A stretch of 64,000 bases of DNA from Paraburkholderia sejongensis (GTDB lineage Bacteria > Pseudomonadota > Gammaproteobacteria > Burkholderiales > Burkholderiaceae): contig NZ_JAJITD010000017.1 of the NCBI RefSeq assembly GCF_020880815.1, positions 101,684 through 165,683 of the forward strand, read 5' to 3'. This document shows, one piece after another, positions 15,771 through 24,898 of this stretch. Within the stretch, counting starts at the first letter, position 1, and every line of letters starts with the position of its first letter. A program made the position numbers and the translations under genes. The notes under the pieces are model-generated. The model worked only from the letters and a program-made list of their open reading frames with translations. It ran no database searches and had not been told where the DNA came from.

Positions 15771-17117
15771 TCAGGACTCGACGTCCTCCAGACTAAAAAT
15801 TTCGGTCTGATCGTTATACGAGAAGATTTCCCCATAACGGCCCCAGTTGATGACCGCATCGAGCGTTTCCTCGGCGGCGCTGTCGGACAGGAAGTCTTCC
15901 AGCTCCTGCTCGAAGCGCACGCGCGGCGCGCGATGCCCGGGCCGCTCGTTCAACACCTTCTTGATTCGCGCGGCGAGCGGCACGTGACGCAGCAGATGCT
16001 CGGCGAACATCATCTTGCGTTCCTGGGTGCCGAACTCGGCGAACACCCGCGCCGGCGGCGTCAGGAAAATGTCGCCCTCGCGCACGTCGGCGAAACCGAG
16101 GTGCTGCAGCACTTCGGCGATCGGGAACAGATCGTCGACCTCCAGATGCAGCGAGCGCGCGATTTCCGGCATGTCCGCGCGGCCGTGGTACGGCGCGGCC
16201 GCCAGCGTTTCGATCAGGCCCGCCATCAGGTTGGTCGACACGTGCGGCAGCCAGCTGTGCAGCTCGAGCCCCTTGCGGGTTTTCTCGTCGGTCTGCCGCG
16301 CGGTCATCTTCGCGTAGATCTCGTCGACGAGGCGCCGGAACGCCGGGTCCAGACGATTGCGCGGATGCTTGAACGGCACCTTGATTTCGGCGATCACGCG
16401 ACCCGGATTCGACGACAGCACCAGAATCCGGTCGCACATGAACACCGCTTCCTCGATGTTGTGCGTGACGATCAGCACCGCCTTGATCGGCATGCGGCCC
16501 TGGGTCCACAGATCGAGCAGGTCGGTACGCAGCGTCTCGGCGGTGAGAACGTCGAGCGCGGAGAACGGCTCGTCCATCAGCAGCAGCGTCGGATCGACCA
16601 CCAGCGCGCGCGCGAAGCCGACGCGCTGGCGCATCCCGCCCGACAGCTCGCGCGGATACGCGTTTTCGAAACCGTCGAGACCGATCAGGTCGATCGCGGC
16701 GAGCGCGCGGGTGCGCCGCTCGCTCGCGCCGACGCCCTGCGCCTCCAGACCGGCTTCCACGTTCTGCAGCACGGTCAACCACGGAAACAGCGCGAAGGTC
16801 TGGAACACCATGGCGACGCCTTTGGCCGGGCCGTCGAGCGGCTTGCCCATATAGGTGACTTCGCCGTCGGTCGGCTCGATCAGACCGGCGATGATGCGCA
16901 GCAGCGTCGACTTGCCCGAGCCCGAGCGGCCCAGCAAGCCGACGATCTCGCCTTCGCGCAGCGACAGATTGGCGTCGTCGAGGACGAGCAGCTCGCCCTG
17001 AGTCTTGTTGAAGCCGCGGCACACGTCCTTCACGCGCAGGATTTCCTCGCCGAGGCGCGGGGGCTTCGGCGGCGTCTGGATCGGCGCGGCGGTCATAGCA
17101 GCTTTAGGATTTTGCAT
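15771..17117 (-). CDS. ABC transporter ATP-binding protein (NrtD/SsuB type) with C-terminal AAA-associated domain
   Basis: 448 aa. Residues 25-275 are a classic ABC ATPase: Walker A GRSGSGKST 63-71, Q-loop VFQTFALFPWLTV, signature LSGGMRQR, Walker B LLLMDEPFSALD, H-loop VTHNIEEAV. This subgroup serves nitrate, sulfonate, taurine or bicarbonate importers. Residues about 300-440 form the 'AAA-associated' C-terminal region seen with anion transporters that have a fused permease. The start codon lies 19 bases beyond the end of the permease gene on the same strand, so they form an operon. The substrate is unknown; no binding protein is adjacent. Confidence 0.9.
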   Translation of the reverse strand: MQNPKAAMTAAPIQTPPKPPRLGEEILRVKDVCRGFNKTQGELLVLDDANLSLREGEIVGLLGRSGSGKSTLLRIIAGLIEPTDGEVTYMGKPLDGPAKGVAMVFQTFALFPWLTVLQNVEAGLEAQGVGASERRTRALAAIDLIGLDGFENAYPRELSGGMRQRVGFARALVVDPTLLLMDEPFSALDVLTAETLRTDLLDLWTQGRMPIKAVLIVTHNIEEAVFMCDRILVLSSNPGRVIAEIKVPFKHPRNRLDPAFRRLVDEIYAKMTARQTDEKTRKGLELHSWLPHVSTNLMAGLIETLAAAPYHGRADMPEIARSLHLEVDDLFPIAEVLQHLGFADVREGDIFLTPPARVFAEFGTQERKMMFAEHLLRHVPLAARIKKVLNERPGHRAPRVRFEQELEDFLSDSAAEETLDAVINWGRYGEIFSYNDQTEIFSLEDVES

Positions 17118-17136
17118 CGCGTTAGGCCTTTGTTTC

Positions 17137-18888
17137 TCAATCTAGGCGGAGCTTGCCTTCGGCGTAGGCGTACATCGGACGCCACAGCAGACGGTTGAAC
17201 AGGGTCACGAACAGCGACATCACGGCGATGCCGACGATGATCTTCGGATAATCGCCCGCCGCGGTGGTCTGCGCGATGTAGGCGCCGAGACCGTGCGCGG
17301 CCACCCTGGTGTCGCCCCACTGGACGAATTCGGCGACGATGCTGGCGTTCCACGCGCCGCCCGACGCGGTGATCGCGCCGGTCACGTAGTACGGGAAAAT
17401 GCCCGGCAGCATCGCCTGACGCCACCATTGCCAGCCGCGAATGTGGAAATTCTTGGCCGCCTCGCGATAGTCGTTCGGGTACGAGCTCGCGCCGGCAATC
17501 ACGTTGAACAGGATATACCACTGGGTGCCGAGCACGATCAGCGGCGACAGCCAGATATCCGGGTTCAGATGGAAGCGCACGATCACGATCACGAACACCG
17601 GGAACAGCAGGTTCGCCGGGAACGCGGCGAGGAACTGCGCGAGCGGCTGGATCTTTTCCGCAAGCGCCGGACGCAGCCCGATCAGCACGCCGACCGGCAC
17701 CCAGATCACCGACGCGATCGCGATCAGCACCACCACGCGCAGCAGCGTGATGAAGCCGAGCACCAGCACGTGGCCGACTTCTTCGAGCGACACGCCGGTA
17801 CGCACGTACAGGAACACCCGATACACGACGTAGACGGTGGCGAGCAGCACCAGCGTTGCCCACACGATGTCGCCGAGCTTCGAGCTCTTCTCGGTCTGCG
17901 GAATATGAAAGCGCGGAGCGCTGAACGACGGCAGCTGCAAGCGCACCCGCGCGGCGCGCGCAAACATCCAGCCGACCGGCACCAACAGCCGGTGAATCAG
18001 GCGAGTGCGGCGGATCAGGTCGAGCAGCCACGAGTTCGGCGCGTCGCCTGAGCTGGTGAACTCCATGCGGAACTTGTCGGCCCACGCGACCAGCGGACGG
18101 AACAGCAACTGGTCGTACGCGAGAATCACCACGGTCATCGCCAGGATCACCCAGCCGATCGCGTGCAGGTTCTGCTCGGAGATCGCCTGCGCGAGGTACG
18201 CGCCGATGCCCGGCAGCGTGATCGTGTTGTTGCCGACCGTGATCGCTTCGGATGCGACCACAAAGAACCAGCCGCCCGACATCGACATCATCATGTTCCA
18301 GATCAGGCCCGGCATCGAGAACGGCACTTCGAGTTTCCAGAAGCGCTGCCACGACGTCAGATGGAATCCGCGCGACACTTCGTCGAGATCGCGCGGCACC
18401 GTGCGCAGCGACTGATAGAAGCTGAACGTCATGTTCCACGCCTGGCTCGTGAAGATCGCGAAGATCGCCGCGAGCTCGGCGCCGAGCACGCGGCCCGGGA
18501 ACAGCGCGAGGAAGAACGTCACCGTAAACGAGATATAACCGAGCACCGGCACCGACTGGAGGATGTCGAGAATCGGCACCAGCACGAGACCGGCGCGCCG
18601 GCTCTTGGCCGCGAGCGTGCCGTACACCAGCGTGAAGATCAGCGACGCGACCATCGCCGCGAGCATGCGCAGCGTGGTGCGCATCGCGTACTCGGGCAGG
18701 TTGGCCGGGTCGAGCGAGATGGACTGCGTCTTCAGCGTCGACATCGGCGCGAGCGTTTCATGGAAGCCGATCGACGCCATCGCGATCAGACAGATGATCA
18801 GCGGAAACGCGACGAAGTCCCAGCGATTGGGCAGCACCCGCCATGCGGACGCGTTGGCGGTGCGTTTCAGGTTGAAGCTGAAATCCAT
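17137..18888 (-). CDS. Anion-type ABC transporter, duplicated (fused) permease
   Basis: 583 aa carrying two BPD-type permease units in one chain. The first EAA loop is around 190-215 (EVSRGFHLTSWQRFWKLEVP), the second around 490-515 (YREAAKNFHIRGWQWWRQAMLP), each flanked by about five to six membrane helices. Such fused permeases (COG4986-like) pair with the ATPase type encoded next. Inner membrane. Start ATG 18888 has GGGAGG 7 bases upstream. A solute-binding protein, normally required for import, is absent on both sides. Confidence 0.92.
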   Translation of the reverse strand: MDFSFNLKRTANASAWRVLPNRWDFVAFPLIICLIAMASIGFHETLAPMSTLKTQSISLDPANLPEYAMRTTLRMLAAMVASLIFTLVYGTLAAKSRRAGLVLVPILDILQSVPVLGYISFTVTFFLALFPGRVLGAELAAIFAIFTSQAWNMTFSFYQSLRTVPRDLDEVSRGFHLTSWQRFWKLEVPFSMPGLIWNMMMSMSGGWFFVVASEAITVGNNTITLPGIGAYLAQAISEQNLHAIGWVILAMTVVILAYDQLLFRPLVAWADKFRMEFTSSGDAPNSWLLDLIRRTRLIHRLLVPVGWMFARAARVRLQLPSFSAPRFHIPQTEKSSKLGDIVWATLVLLATVYVVYRVFLYVRTGVSLEEVGHVLVLGFITLLRVVVLIAIASVIWVPVGVLIGLRPALAEKIQPLAQFLAAFPANLLFPVFVIVIVRFHLNPDIWLSPLIVLGTQWYILFNVIAGASSYPNDYREAAKNFHIRGWQWWRQAMLPGIFPYYVTGAITASGGAWNASIVAEFVQWGDTRVAAHGLGAYIAQTTAAGDYPKIIVGIAVMSLFVTLFNRLLWRPMYAYAEGKLRLD

Positions 18889-19711
18889 CAGAGGCCCTCC
18901 CCGTCGGAACAGGCATGCGAACGCTCGAAGGAGGCCGCGACGAGCGCACGGCGGTCTATGGATCGGTCCGGAAAGCGGAAATCAGGCATGGCAAAACACG
19001 CGTGCGTGGTAATTCGTTAGCGTTGGAGACACGTGGTCCGGCAACGGCCAGGCTGGTGGACGAGCGGTCCAGCACCACAACCGTCACGCCGGATCGCTGT
19101 CGGCGCGGACGCCGCCCGAAGGCCGGCGGGGCTCTCCTCGTTTGGACGGCACGACACTACACCATCCGATGTTTCAGGCACAACCTTGGCGCCGCAATTG
19201 GCGAAACCGGAAGCAGCCCCGGCCGCGTAAGCCTTCGGCAAGCCTCGGCACGGTTCGCCGCGCCGCACTGTACCGTGCTTTTCCTCGCGCTGCGGATGCC
19301 CCGTCGCCCGACCCGCCGACGCCGTGGCGCGCAAGCCACATGCGCGCCACATGCGAGCCCCGCGCGCGAGCGGCACCGCGCGGCGAGGGTTGCCGGCGAG
19401 GCGCTGCCGGAGCACCGCCAGACCATCAAGAAACCGCCGCGACAGCCGTTAACAACCTGATCGGCCTGCGCTATGCAGGCGGCATCCCTAGCAATAAGCG
19501 TGGCGTCGTGCCCCATGACGGTTAAAATCAGGAGTCGACGTACCTGTTTAGAAACGGCTCATCCGGGGCCGCGGCGGCGACGGGGCGGCCGCTGCTTGCG
19601 ACGGGCCGGAACCGCGGCCGGCGCAATGACCGCCGCGGGAACCGACACAGCGCGAGCGCGCTGCCACGATTGAGCAAGTTGCATGTCACAGCCAGACGGA
19701 ACAGAGGGTCG
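18889..19711. other. Long intergenic region, no gene seen
   Basis: 823 bases between the divergent permease gene and the diguanylate cyclase gene. Short ORFs exist in several frames but none has a ribosome site, domain or family resemblance. It must hold both promoters. I see no RNA gene, repeat or terminator of note. Confidence 0.4.
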
Positions 19712-21403
19712 ATGAACAGGACAACCTTGCGCCAGGTAGCCGGACCGGTCAGCTTCGCGCTGATCGTACTGGTTTGCTGGTTCGTGGCCGGCATGGTCGC
19801 GGACCGGATGGTACAGCAAGAGCTGGACGCGGCGCTGCGTACCCAGCGGCAAATGTCCATGTCGATCGTCGACAACATGGCTGAAGTGATCGCCAGCGAC
19901 CTCGCGATGTCTCGCGCCATCCCCGCAACCATGGCCGAAATGGACGTCGTCCAGCGCGCCCTGGTGCAAGCGCAGAATTATGCCGCGAACAGCGAGACGG
20001 CGGAACCCGCGCTGCGCGCCGCGTTGCTGAAGAACCCGCGGATGGCCGCGGTCAGCAAGTTCCTCCACGATGCGCAGGGCTTCTCCGGACTCGACCAGAT
20101 CTGGATCGTCAACGCGAACGGTATCTGCGTCGCCTCTAGCAGCACGATCGATAACCCGGACGGCGCGCAGCAATCGTTCGTCGGCGTCGACATGCGCGCG
20201 CGCGGCTACCTGACCAACGCGCTGCTCGGCGCATTCGCGGAAGCGTACGGGGTGGGTCGCGCGAGCGGCGAGCCGGGCATCTTCATCGCCGCGCCGGTCT
20301 ATGCGGACGGCCTGCTGGTCGGCGCGGTGGTCGCCAAGGTCGGCATCGCGCGGCTGCGCCACTGGGTCGCCCACGCGGGGACCTTCGTCGCCGACGACAA
20401 CGGCGTGATCATCATGGCGCACAACAGCGAACTCGAAGGCCATGCACTGCCGAACACGCGCGTCACCCAGATGACCGCCGCCGAGCGCCGCCTCGTCTAC
20501 CGCCGCGAGACCTTTCCCGACATGCTGATCCGCGCGGACACCGAGCTGCGCGAGAGAGCGCCGTGGGTGCCCGCGGCGGTCGCCGGGCAGCTGTTCGGGA
20601 TGTCGCGGCAACCGGCGCCGGCGCTCTATCAGTCCCGCAGCGGTCTGAACTCCGGGCTGTCCGCGCATCTGGTCGATCCGCTCGCCGCATGGCCCGAGCT
20701 GCTGCGCAATCACAAGCGCGATCATCTGCTGGTATTTCTGACGTTGGCCGGCACCGTCGCGCTCGCGTGGGTGATCACCGTGTCCTATGTGCGCGAGCGG
20801 CGTCACCACCGGGCCACCCGCGATCTCGCCGAGCAATTGCAGTCGGCCAATACGCTGCTGTCGGCGGAGGCACGGCACGACGCACTGACCGGCGCGCTGT
20901 CGCGGCGCTATTTCCTCGACCTGCTGCGGCGCGAGATCGAGCGCGCGCGGGCGAACGACGAGCCGCTGTGCATGGCGATCGCCGACCTCGACCACTTCAA
21001 GCAGATCAACGACCGCTTCGGCCATGCATCCGGCGACCGCGCGCTCGAGCATTTCGTCGACACGTGCCGCGCGGAGCTGCGCAGCTCGGACGCGATCGGC
21101 CGGCTCGGCGGCGAGGAGTTCGGGCTGCTGCTGCCGGCCACCGATCTCGCGAGCGGGCGCGACGTGGTCGAGCGTTTGCGGCTGCGCCTGAAGGCAGTGC
21201 CATCGCCGAAGCTGCCCGCCTCGGCGGGCTTGAGCGTGAGCATCGGCATCACCGAGCTGTCGCCCGACGATCTGCCCGAGCGCCTCATGAGCCGCGCCGA
21301 CACCGCGCTGTACGCGGCCAAGACCGGTGGGCGCGATCGCACCGAAGCGCTGCCGCCCGACGACACCGCGCCGCCGACGCGCACCGCGGTAAATGCGTGG
21401 TGA
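19712..21403 (+). CDS. Membrane diguanylate cyclase with periplasmic sensor domain
   Basis: 563 aa. Transmembrane helix 1 at about 12-30, a large periplasmic segment (about 35-335) of Cache type (LDQIWIVNANGICVASS, GIFIAAPVYADGLLVGAVVAKVG), helix 2 at about 338-360, and a GGDEF domain (about 385-550). The active site is GGEEF 466-470, expected to be catalytic, and an inhibitory I-site RSSD lies exactly five residues upstream (457-460), so product feedback by cyclic-di-GMP is expected. Start ATG 19712 follows GAGGG; an in-frame ATG at 19670 is an alternative. The sensed ligand is unknown. Confidence 0.92.
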   Translation: MNRTTLRQVAGPVSFALIVLVCWFVAGMVADRMVQQELDAALRTQRQMSMSIVDNMAEVIASDLAMSRAIPATMAEMDVVQRALVQAQNYAANSETAEPALRAALLKNPRMAAVSKFLHDAQGFSGLDQIWIVNANGICVASSSTIDNPDGAQQSFVGVDMRARGYLTNALLGAFAEAYGVGRASGEPGIFIAAPVYADGLLVGAVVAKVGIARLRHWVAHAGTFVADDNGVIIMAHNSELEGHALPNTRVTQMTAAERRLVYRRETFPDMLIRADTELRERAPWVPAAVAGQLFGMSRQPAPALYQSRSGLNSGLSAHLVDPLAAWPELLRNHKRDHLLVFLTLAGTVALAWVITVSYVRERRHHRATRDLAEQLQSANTLLSAEARHDALTGALSRRYFLDLLRREIERARANDEPLCMAIADLDHFKQINDRFGHASGDRALEHFVDTCRAELRSSDAIGRLGGEEFGLLLPATDLASGRDVVERLRLRLKAVPSPKLPASAGLSVSIGITELSPDDLPERLMSRADTALYAAKTGGRDRTEALPPDDTAPPTRTAVNAW

Positions 21404-21540
21404 GCGCGTGGTGAATAGAGGGTGAATGCGCGCAGCACGCGCACATGAGTCGCTGCCCGCCGCACCGAGCCTCCCGCGACCAAGCAGGTATCATCGAACC
21501 TGACATTCGATTGTCGCTACTGCTCTAACGGGAGACTCGC

Positions 21541-21807
21541 ATGAAGGGAAATCTGGTGATCGTCTGTCGCGATCAGGACGCTGATGCATTCGACCATCTG
21601 CTAGCCGAATACGGCGCGTTCCAGACGCGGCTGTCATCCACCGCCTGGTATCTGAAACTGGAAGTCGCACCGGAATTGATTCAGGAGGAAATACTCGCGC
21701 GCCTCGGCAAGTACACGACGCATTACATCTTCGAGGCGGACACGGTCACGTGGAATACCGTGGATAGCGAGACGGCCAACGCGTTGAATACGCTGTTCTC
21801 GAACTGA
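21541..21807 (+). CDS. Small SinR/Cas2-like ferredoxin-fold protein, 88 aa
   Basis: The start has GGGAGA 7 bases upstream. The pattern is beta-alpha-beta-beta-alpha-beta: NLVIVCRD, a helix over DADAFDHLLAEYG, RLSSTAWYLKLE, a helix over APELIQEEILARLG, then HYIFEADTVTW. The central 'ST.WYLK....I...L' arrangement resembles the SinR-like and Cas2-like families. No CRISPR array or cas genes are near, so a CRISPR role is unlikely. It is a solo gene between the diguanylate cyclase and a convergent kinase gene. Confidence 0.55.
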   Translation: MKGNLVIVCRDQDADAFDHLLAEYGAFQTRLSSTAWYLKLEVAPELIQEEILARLGKYTTHYIFEADTVTWNTVDSETANALNTLFSN

Positions 21808-21930
21808 TGCATTGATGCACTGATGCACTAACGCGCGGCCACCGTGCCGACCCGCGATGCCGGCGCCCGGCGCCCGCATCGCGATGCTTCCTCCCACCGC
21901 CTCACCCTGCCCGGCTGCTGCGCCGCACTT

Positions 21931-23247
21931 CTACCACGCCGGTTCCGAAGCCGCCGTCTCGCGCGGCAACACCTCGAACGGAAAGCTCATCAGCACTCGC
22001 AAACCGCGGCCGCCGTGGTTGCCGATCTGCCACTCGCCGCCCGCGCGCCGCACCAGCCGCTCGACGATCGCCAGACCCAGGCCGCTATGGCCGTTGCCGC
22101 CGCGCGCCGGATCGAGCCGCACGAACGGCCGGCTCGCGTTGATCAGATCCTGGGCAGCGATGCCGCTGCCGTTGTCGCTGATCGACAGCGTGAAGCCCTG
22201 CGGCGTACGCGCGGTGGCGACGACCACCGGCGGCGCGCCATAGGCGTGCGCGTTGTCGAGCAGGTTCGACAGGATCCGGTCGAGCGTCGCCGCCGGCAGC
22301 AGGAACGACGGCCCCGCATTGAGTTCGGTCCGCACGGTAGGCGCACCGGCGGAGACCGCCCGATAGCTGCGCACCACGCGTTCGCACTGCGCATCCACTT
22401 CGACCGGCTCGCTGCGATCGGCGCCGTCGTGCGCGAACACCAGAAACTGCTCGACGATATGCGTCATCGAATCGACGTCGCGCACCACGCCGTCGCGCGT
22501 CTTCGCGTCGTCCATCATTTCGGCGCGCAGCCGCAGCCGCGCGAGCGGCGTTTTCAGATCGTGCGCGACGCCCGCCAGCATCACCGCGCGATCGTTCTCG
22601 GTCCGCGCGACTTCCTGCACCATCTGATTGAAACCATGCGTGAGCTGGCGCAATTCGCGCGGGCCGCGCTCCGGCACCGGCGGCACCGGCAGACCGCGGC
22701 CGAAGCGCGTGACCGCCTGGGCGAGCGAGCGCAACGGCTGCTGCAGCGCCCACGCGGCGAACAGCGCCGCCATTACCGCGAAAGAAAAGATGATCGCGAG
22801 CCACAACACCGTGCGGTCCAGCGAGCGCGGCACCCGCAGCGGCTGCACCGGCACCACGATCCAGTTCTGGTCCGTCGCCGCGCGCACCCACAGCGTGGGC
22901 GGGCCGCCGGGCGGGCCGACGCGCACCTGGGTGCCGGCCGGCATGCGCTCGCGCACGTCTTCGATAAAGCGTTCGAGCGGCGCCGACGGCGCTTCCCTGA
23001 CCGCCGGCACGTCGGAGCTGGCCGGGTCGACCAGCTTGACGCGCGAGGGCAACGGTTGATCCGGTGTGCGGGCGACGTGCTGGCGCACCGCGTCGACGAG
23101 GAAGGTGGCCTCCTCGACCGCGTAACGCGTTTGCAGTTGCGAGCGTTCGAGCCGCATCAGCGCGTACCACGCGAAATGCGACAGCATCAGCACCGCGACG
23201 ACGAGCAGCGCGAGCCGCCCGAACAGCGAATCAATGGGCCGGCGCAT
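21931..23247 (-). CDS. Sensor histidine kinase, EnvZ-like
   Basis: 438 aa. Membrane helix at about 12-30, periplasmic domain to about 143, second helix about 145-167, HAMP (about 168-220), HisKA with phospho-acceptor His229 (AGVAHDLKTPLARLR), then HATPase_c with the N-box LLDNAHAYG, DNGSGI and GNGHSGLGLAIVERL. The HDLKTPLAR H-box places it in the EnvZ subgroup. The ATG at 23247 overlaps the end of the response-regulator gene by 17 bases, so the two are translationally coupled. The signal is unknown; a divergent Spy-like gene hints at envelope stress. Confidence 0.92.
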   Translation of the reverse strand: MRRPIDSLFGRLALLVVAVLMLSHFAWYALMRLERSQLQTRYAVEEATFLVDAVRQHVARTPDQPLPSRVKLVDPASSDVPAVREAPSAPLERFIEDVRERMPAGTQVRVGPPGGPPTLWVRAATDQNWIVVPVQPLRVPRSLDRTVLWLAIIFSFAVMAALFAAWALQQPLRSLAQAVTRFGRGLPVPPVPERGPRELRQLTHGFNQMVQEVARTENDRAVMLAGVAHDLKTPLARLRLRAEMMDDAKTRDGVVRDVDSMTHIVEQFLVFAHDGADRSEPVEVDAQCERVVRSYRAVSAGAPTVRTELNAGPSFLLPAATLDRILSNLLDNAHAYGAPPVVVATARTPQGFTLSISDNGSGIAAQDLINASRPFVRLDPARGGNGHSGLGLAIVERLVRRAGGEWQIGNHGGRGLRVLMSFPFEVLPRETAASEPAW

Positions 23248-23956
23248 TTTGCTCGCCGTCCGGCACGAACACGTAACCGCGGCCACGCACCGTCTGGATG
23301 AAGCGCGGAGTGGACGGATCGGTTTCGAGAATGCGGCGCAGGCGCCATACCTGCACGTCGATGCCGCGGTCGGTGCCGTCGTACTCGGGACCGTGCAGCA
23401 GTTCCAATAAGCGCTCGCGGGTCAGCGTGCGCATCGGGTGATTGACGAAGATCTTCAGCAGCGCGAATTCGCTGCCCGACAGCGTGAGCGGCTTGTCTTC
23501 GAGATGCAGCGTGCGCGACTGGAAGTCCAGCGTGAAGCGGCCGAAGCTGAACGGCTCGCGCTGCTCCGGCGCGGCCGCCGACGGCATCGTGCGACGCCGC
23601 CTGAGCACCGCCTGCACGCGCGCGAGCAGTTCGCGCGGGTTGAACGGCTTGCCGAGGTAATCGTCCGCGCCGAGCTCGAGGCCGACGATGCGGTCGACGT
23701 CGTCCGCGCGCGCGGTCAGCATGATCACGGGGATGTCGTCGCCGGATGCGCGCAGCTTGCGCAACGCGGTGAGCCCGTCGACGCCCGGCATCATCAGGTC
23801 CAGCACGATCAGGTCCGGGCGCTCGCGTTCGAGCCGGCGCTCGAGCGAGCCGGCATCGTGCAGCACCGACACTTCGATGCCCTGACGGGCGAGATAGTCG
23901 CGCAACAGATCGCGCAGTTCGACGTCGTCGTCGACGACAAGTATTTGAGTAGCCAT
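23231..23956 (-). CDS. OmpR-family response regulator
   Basis: 241 aa. Receiver domain 1-120 with acidic pocket DDD 10-11, phospho-acceptor Asp53 (LIVLDLMMPG), Thr (MLTAR) and Lys (GKPF). The winged-helix Trans_reg_C domain (about 140-235) ends with RFIQTVRGRGYVF. It is the first gene of a two-gene operon with the kinase. The Spy-like gene diverges 219 bases upstream and is a plausible target. Confidence 0.94.
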   Translation of the reverse strand: MATQILVVDDDVELRDLLRDYLARQGIEVSVLHDAGSLERRLERERPDLIVLDLMMPGVDGLTALRKLRASGDDIPVIMLTARADDVDRIVGLELGADDYLGKPFNPRELLARVQAVLRRRRTMPSAAAPEQREPFSFGRFTLDFQSRTLHLEDKPLTLSGSEFALLKIFVNHPMRTLTRERLLELLHGPEYDGTDRGIDVQVWRLRRILETDPSTPRFIQTVRGRGYVFVPDGEQNAPAH

Positions 23957-24175
23957 GTGAGGAAGTTTAACGCTCGACAGTTTGGAGTTTCGTTTTCAGA
24001 ACCGCGTCAAGGGTTACCGGGTGTTACGGTGAAAGCCGCGCGTAATCGGCGGTAATAGCCGCATCCAGCCGCGTAACACAGCGGCCGGCACGGTTCTCTA
24101 CGCTGTGCCTTACCGAATGCAGGCGAGTCCATTGACCGGTTGCACCGTCGGCTATTCCATTACAAGGAGCCTTAT

Positions 24176-24736
24176 ATGTCCACCAAAAACATCTCGCGCG
24201 TTCTCGCCGTTGCCGCCACCGCTCTCGCCATCGGCGCGGGCGCCGCTTATGCCGCACAGCCGGCCGACCAGGCACGCGGCGGCCCTGGCGGCCCCGGCGG
24301 CTGGCACGGCCACTTCATGAAGGACCTGACGCAACTGCACGACCAGTTGAAGCTGAACGCGGATCAGGAAAAGCTGTGGCAAGGCGCGCTCGAGACGATG
24401 AAGCAGAACCACGCGGCGATGCGCGCGAACCATGAGCAGGCCCGCAGCCAGTTCAAGGCCGCGCAGCAACAGCCGATCCTCGACCTGAACGCGATGGCCG
24501 CCGGCCACCAGCAGATCGAACAGAAGGATGCGCAACTGCGTCAGCAAACCACCGACGCGTGGCTGAAGTTCTACAACGGCCTGAACGACCAGCAGAAGAC
24601 CACCGTCAGCACCGCGCTGAAGAAGCGCTTCGCGCGGATGGAAGAGCGTCACGAGAAGATGCGCGAGCGCTTCGAGCATCGTAAAGACGCGGCGTCGGCT
24701 CCGGCCGCGGCGCCCGCACCGGCTGCCAAACAGTAA
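24176..24736 (+). CDS. Periplasmic Spy/CpxP-like (LTXXQ) chaperone
   Basis: 186 aa. A clean signal peptide (about 1-26, cleavage near AYAAQ) precedes a Gly-rich linker and a highly helical, Gln/Lys-rich body: LNADQEKLWQGALE, QQQPILDLNAM and the LNDQQKTTV segment match the LTxxQ-type repeats of Spy/CpxP, which act as ATP-independent periplasmic chaperones. The C-terminus is a basic helix followed by an Ala/Pro tail. AAGGAG precedes the ATG. It is divergent from the OmpR/EnvZ-type operon, recalling CpxP-CpxRA in enterobacteria (inference). A terminator follows. Confidence 0.85.
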   Translation: MSTKNISRVLAVAATALAIGAGAAYAAQPADQARGGPGGPGGWHGHFMKDLTQLHDQLKLNADQEKLWQGALETMKQNHAAMRANHEQARSQFKAAQQQPILDLNAMAAGHQQIEQKDAQLRQQTTDAWLKFYNGLNDQQKTTVSTALKKRFARMEERHEKMRERFEHRKDAASAPAAAPAPAAKQ

Positions 24737-24780
24737 GCGCGCTGCGCTGCAGGGCGGACCAGGGAGGCCGTCTTGCGGAC

Positions 24781-24816
24781 AAAAAACGCCACGGAAGAAG
24801 TTTTCCGTGGCGTTTC
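24781..24816. terminator. Terminator between convergent Spy-like and pirin genes
   Basis: A 12-bp stem (AACGCCACGGAA / TTCCGTGGCGTT) flanked by A and T runs, 45 bases past the Spy-like stop codon. Confidence 0.85.
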
Positions 24817-24898
24817 GCATTTGGCGCTCAGCCGGTCAGGCGTTCTCGGCTGGACCGGGGTTTGAATCCTCGCGCCGCGCACGGCGGCGCATCGCGCA

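Noticed and set aside
24850..24880. T-arm-like sequence (GGGGTTTGAATCCTC) suggesting a tRNA
   Set aside because: Position 56 is T rather than the near-invariant C, and no matching acceptor stem, D-arm or anticodon arm lies upstream; the region overlaps the terminator zone after the Spy-like gene.
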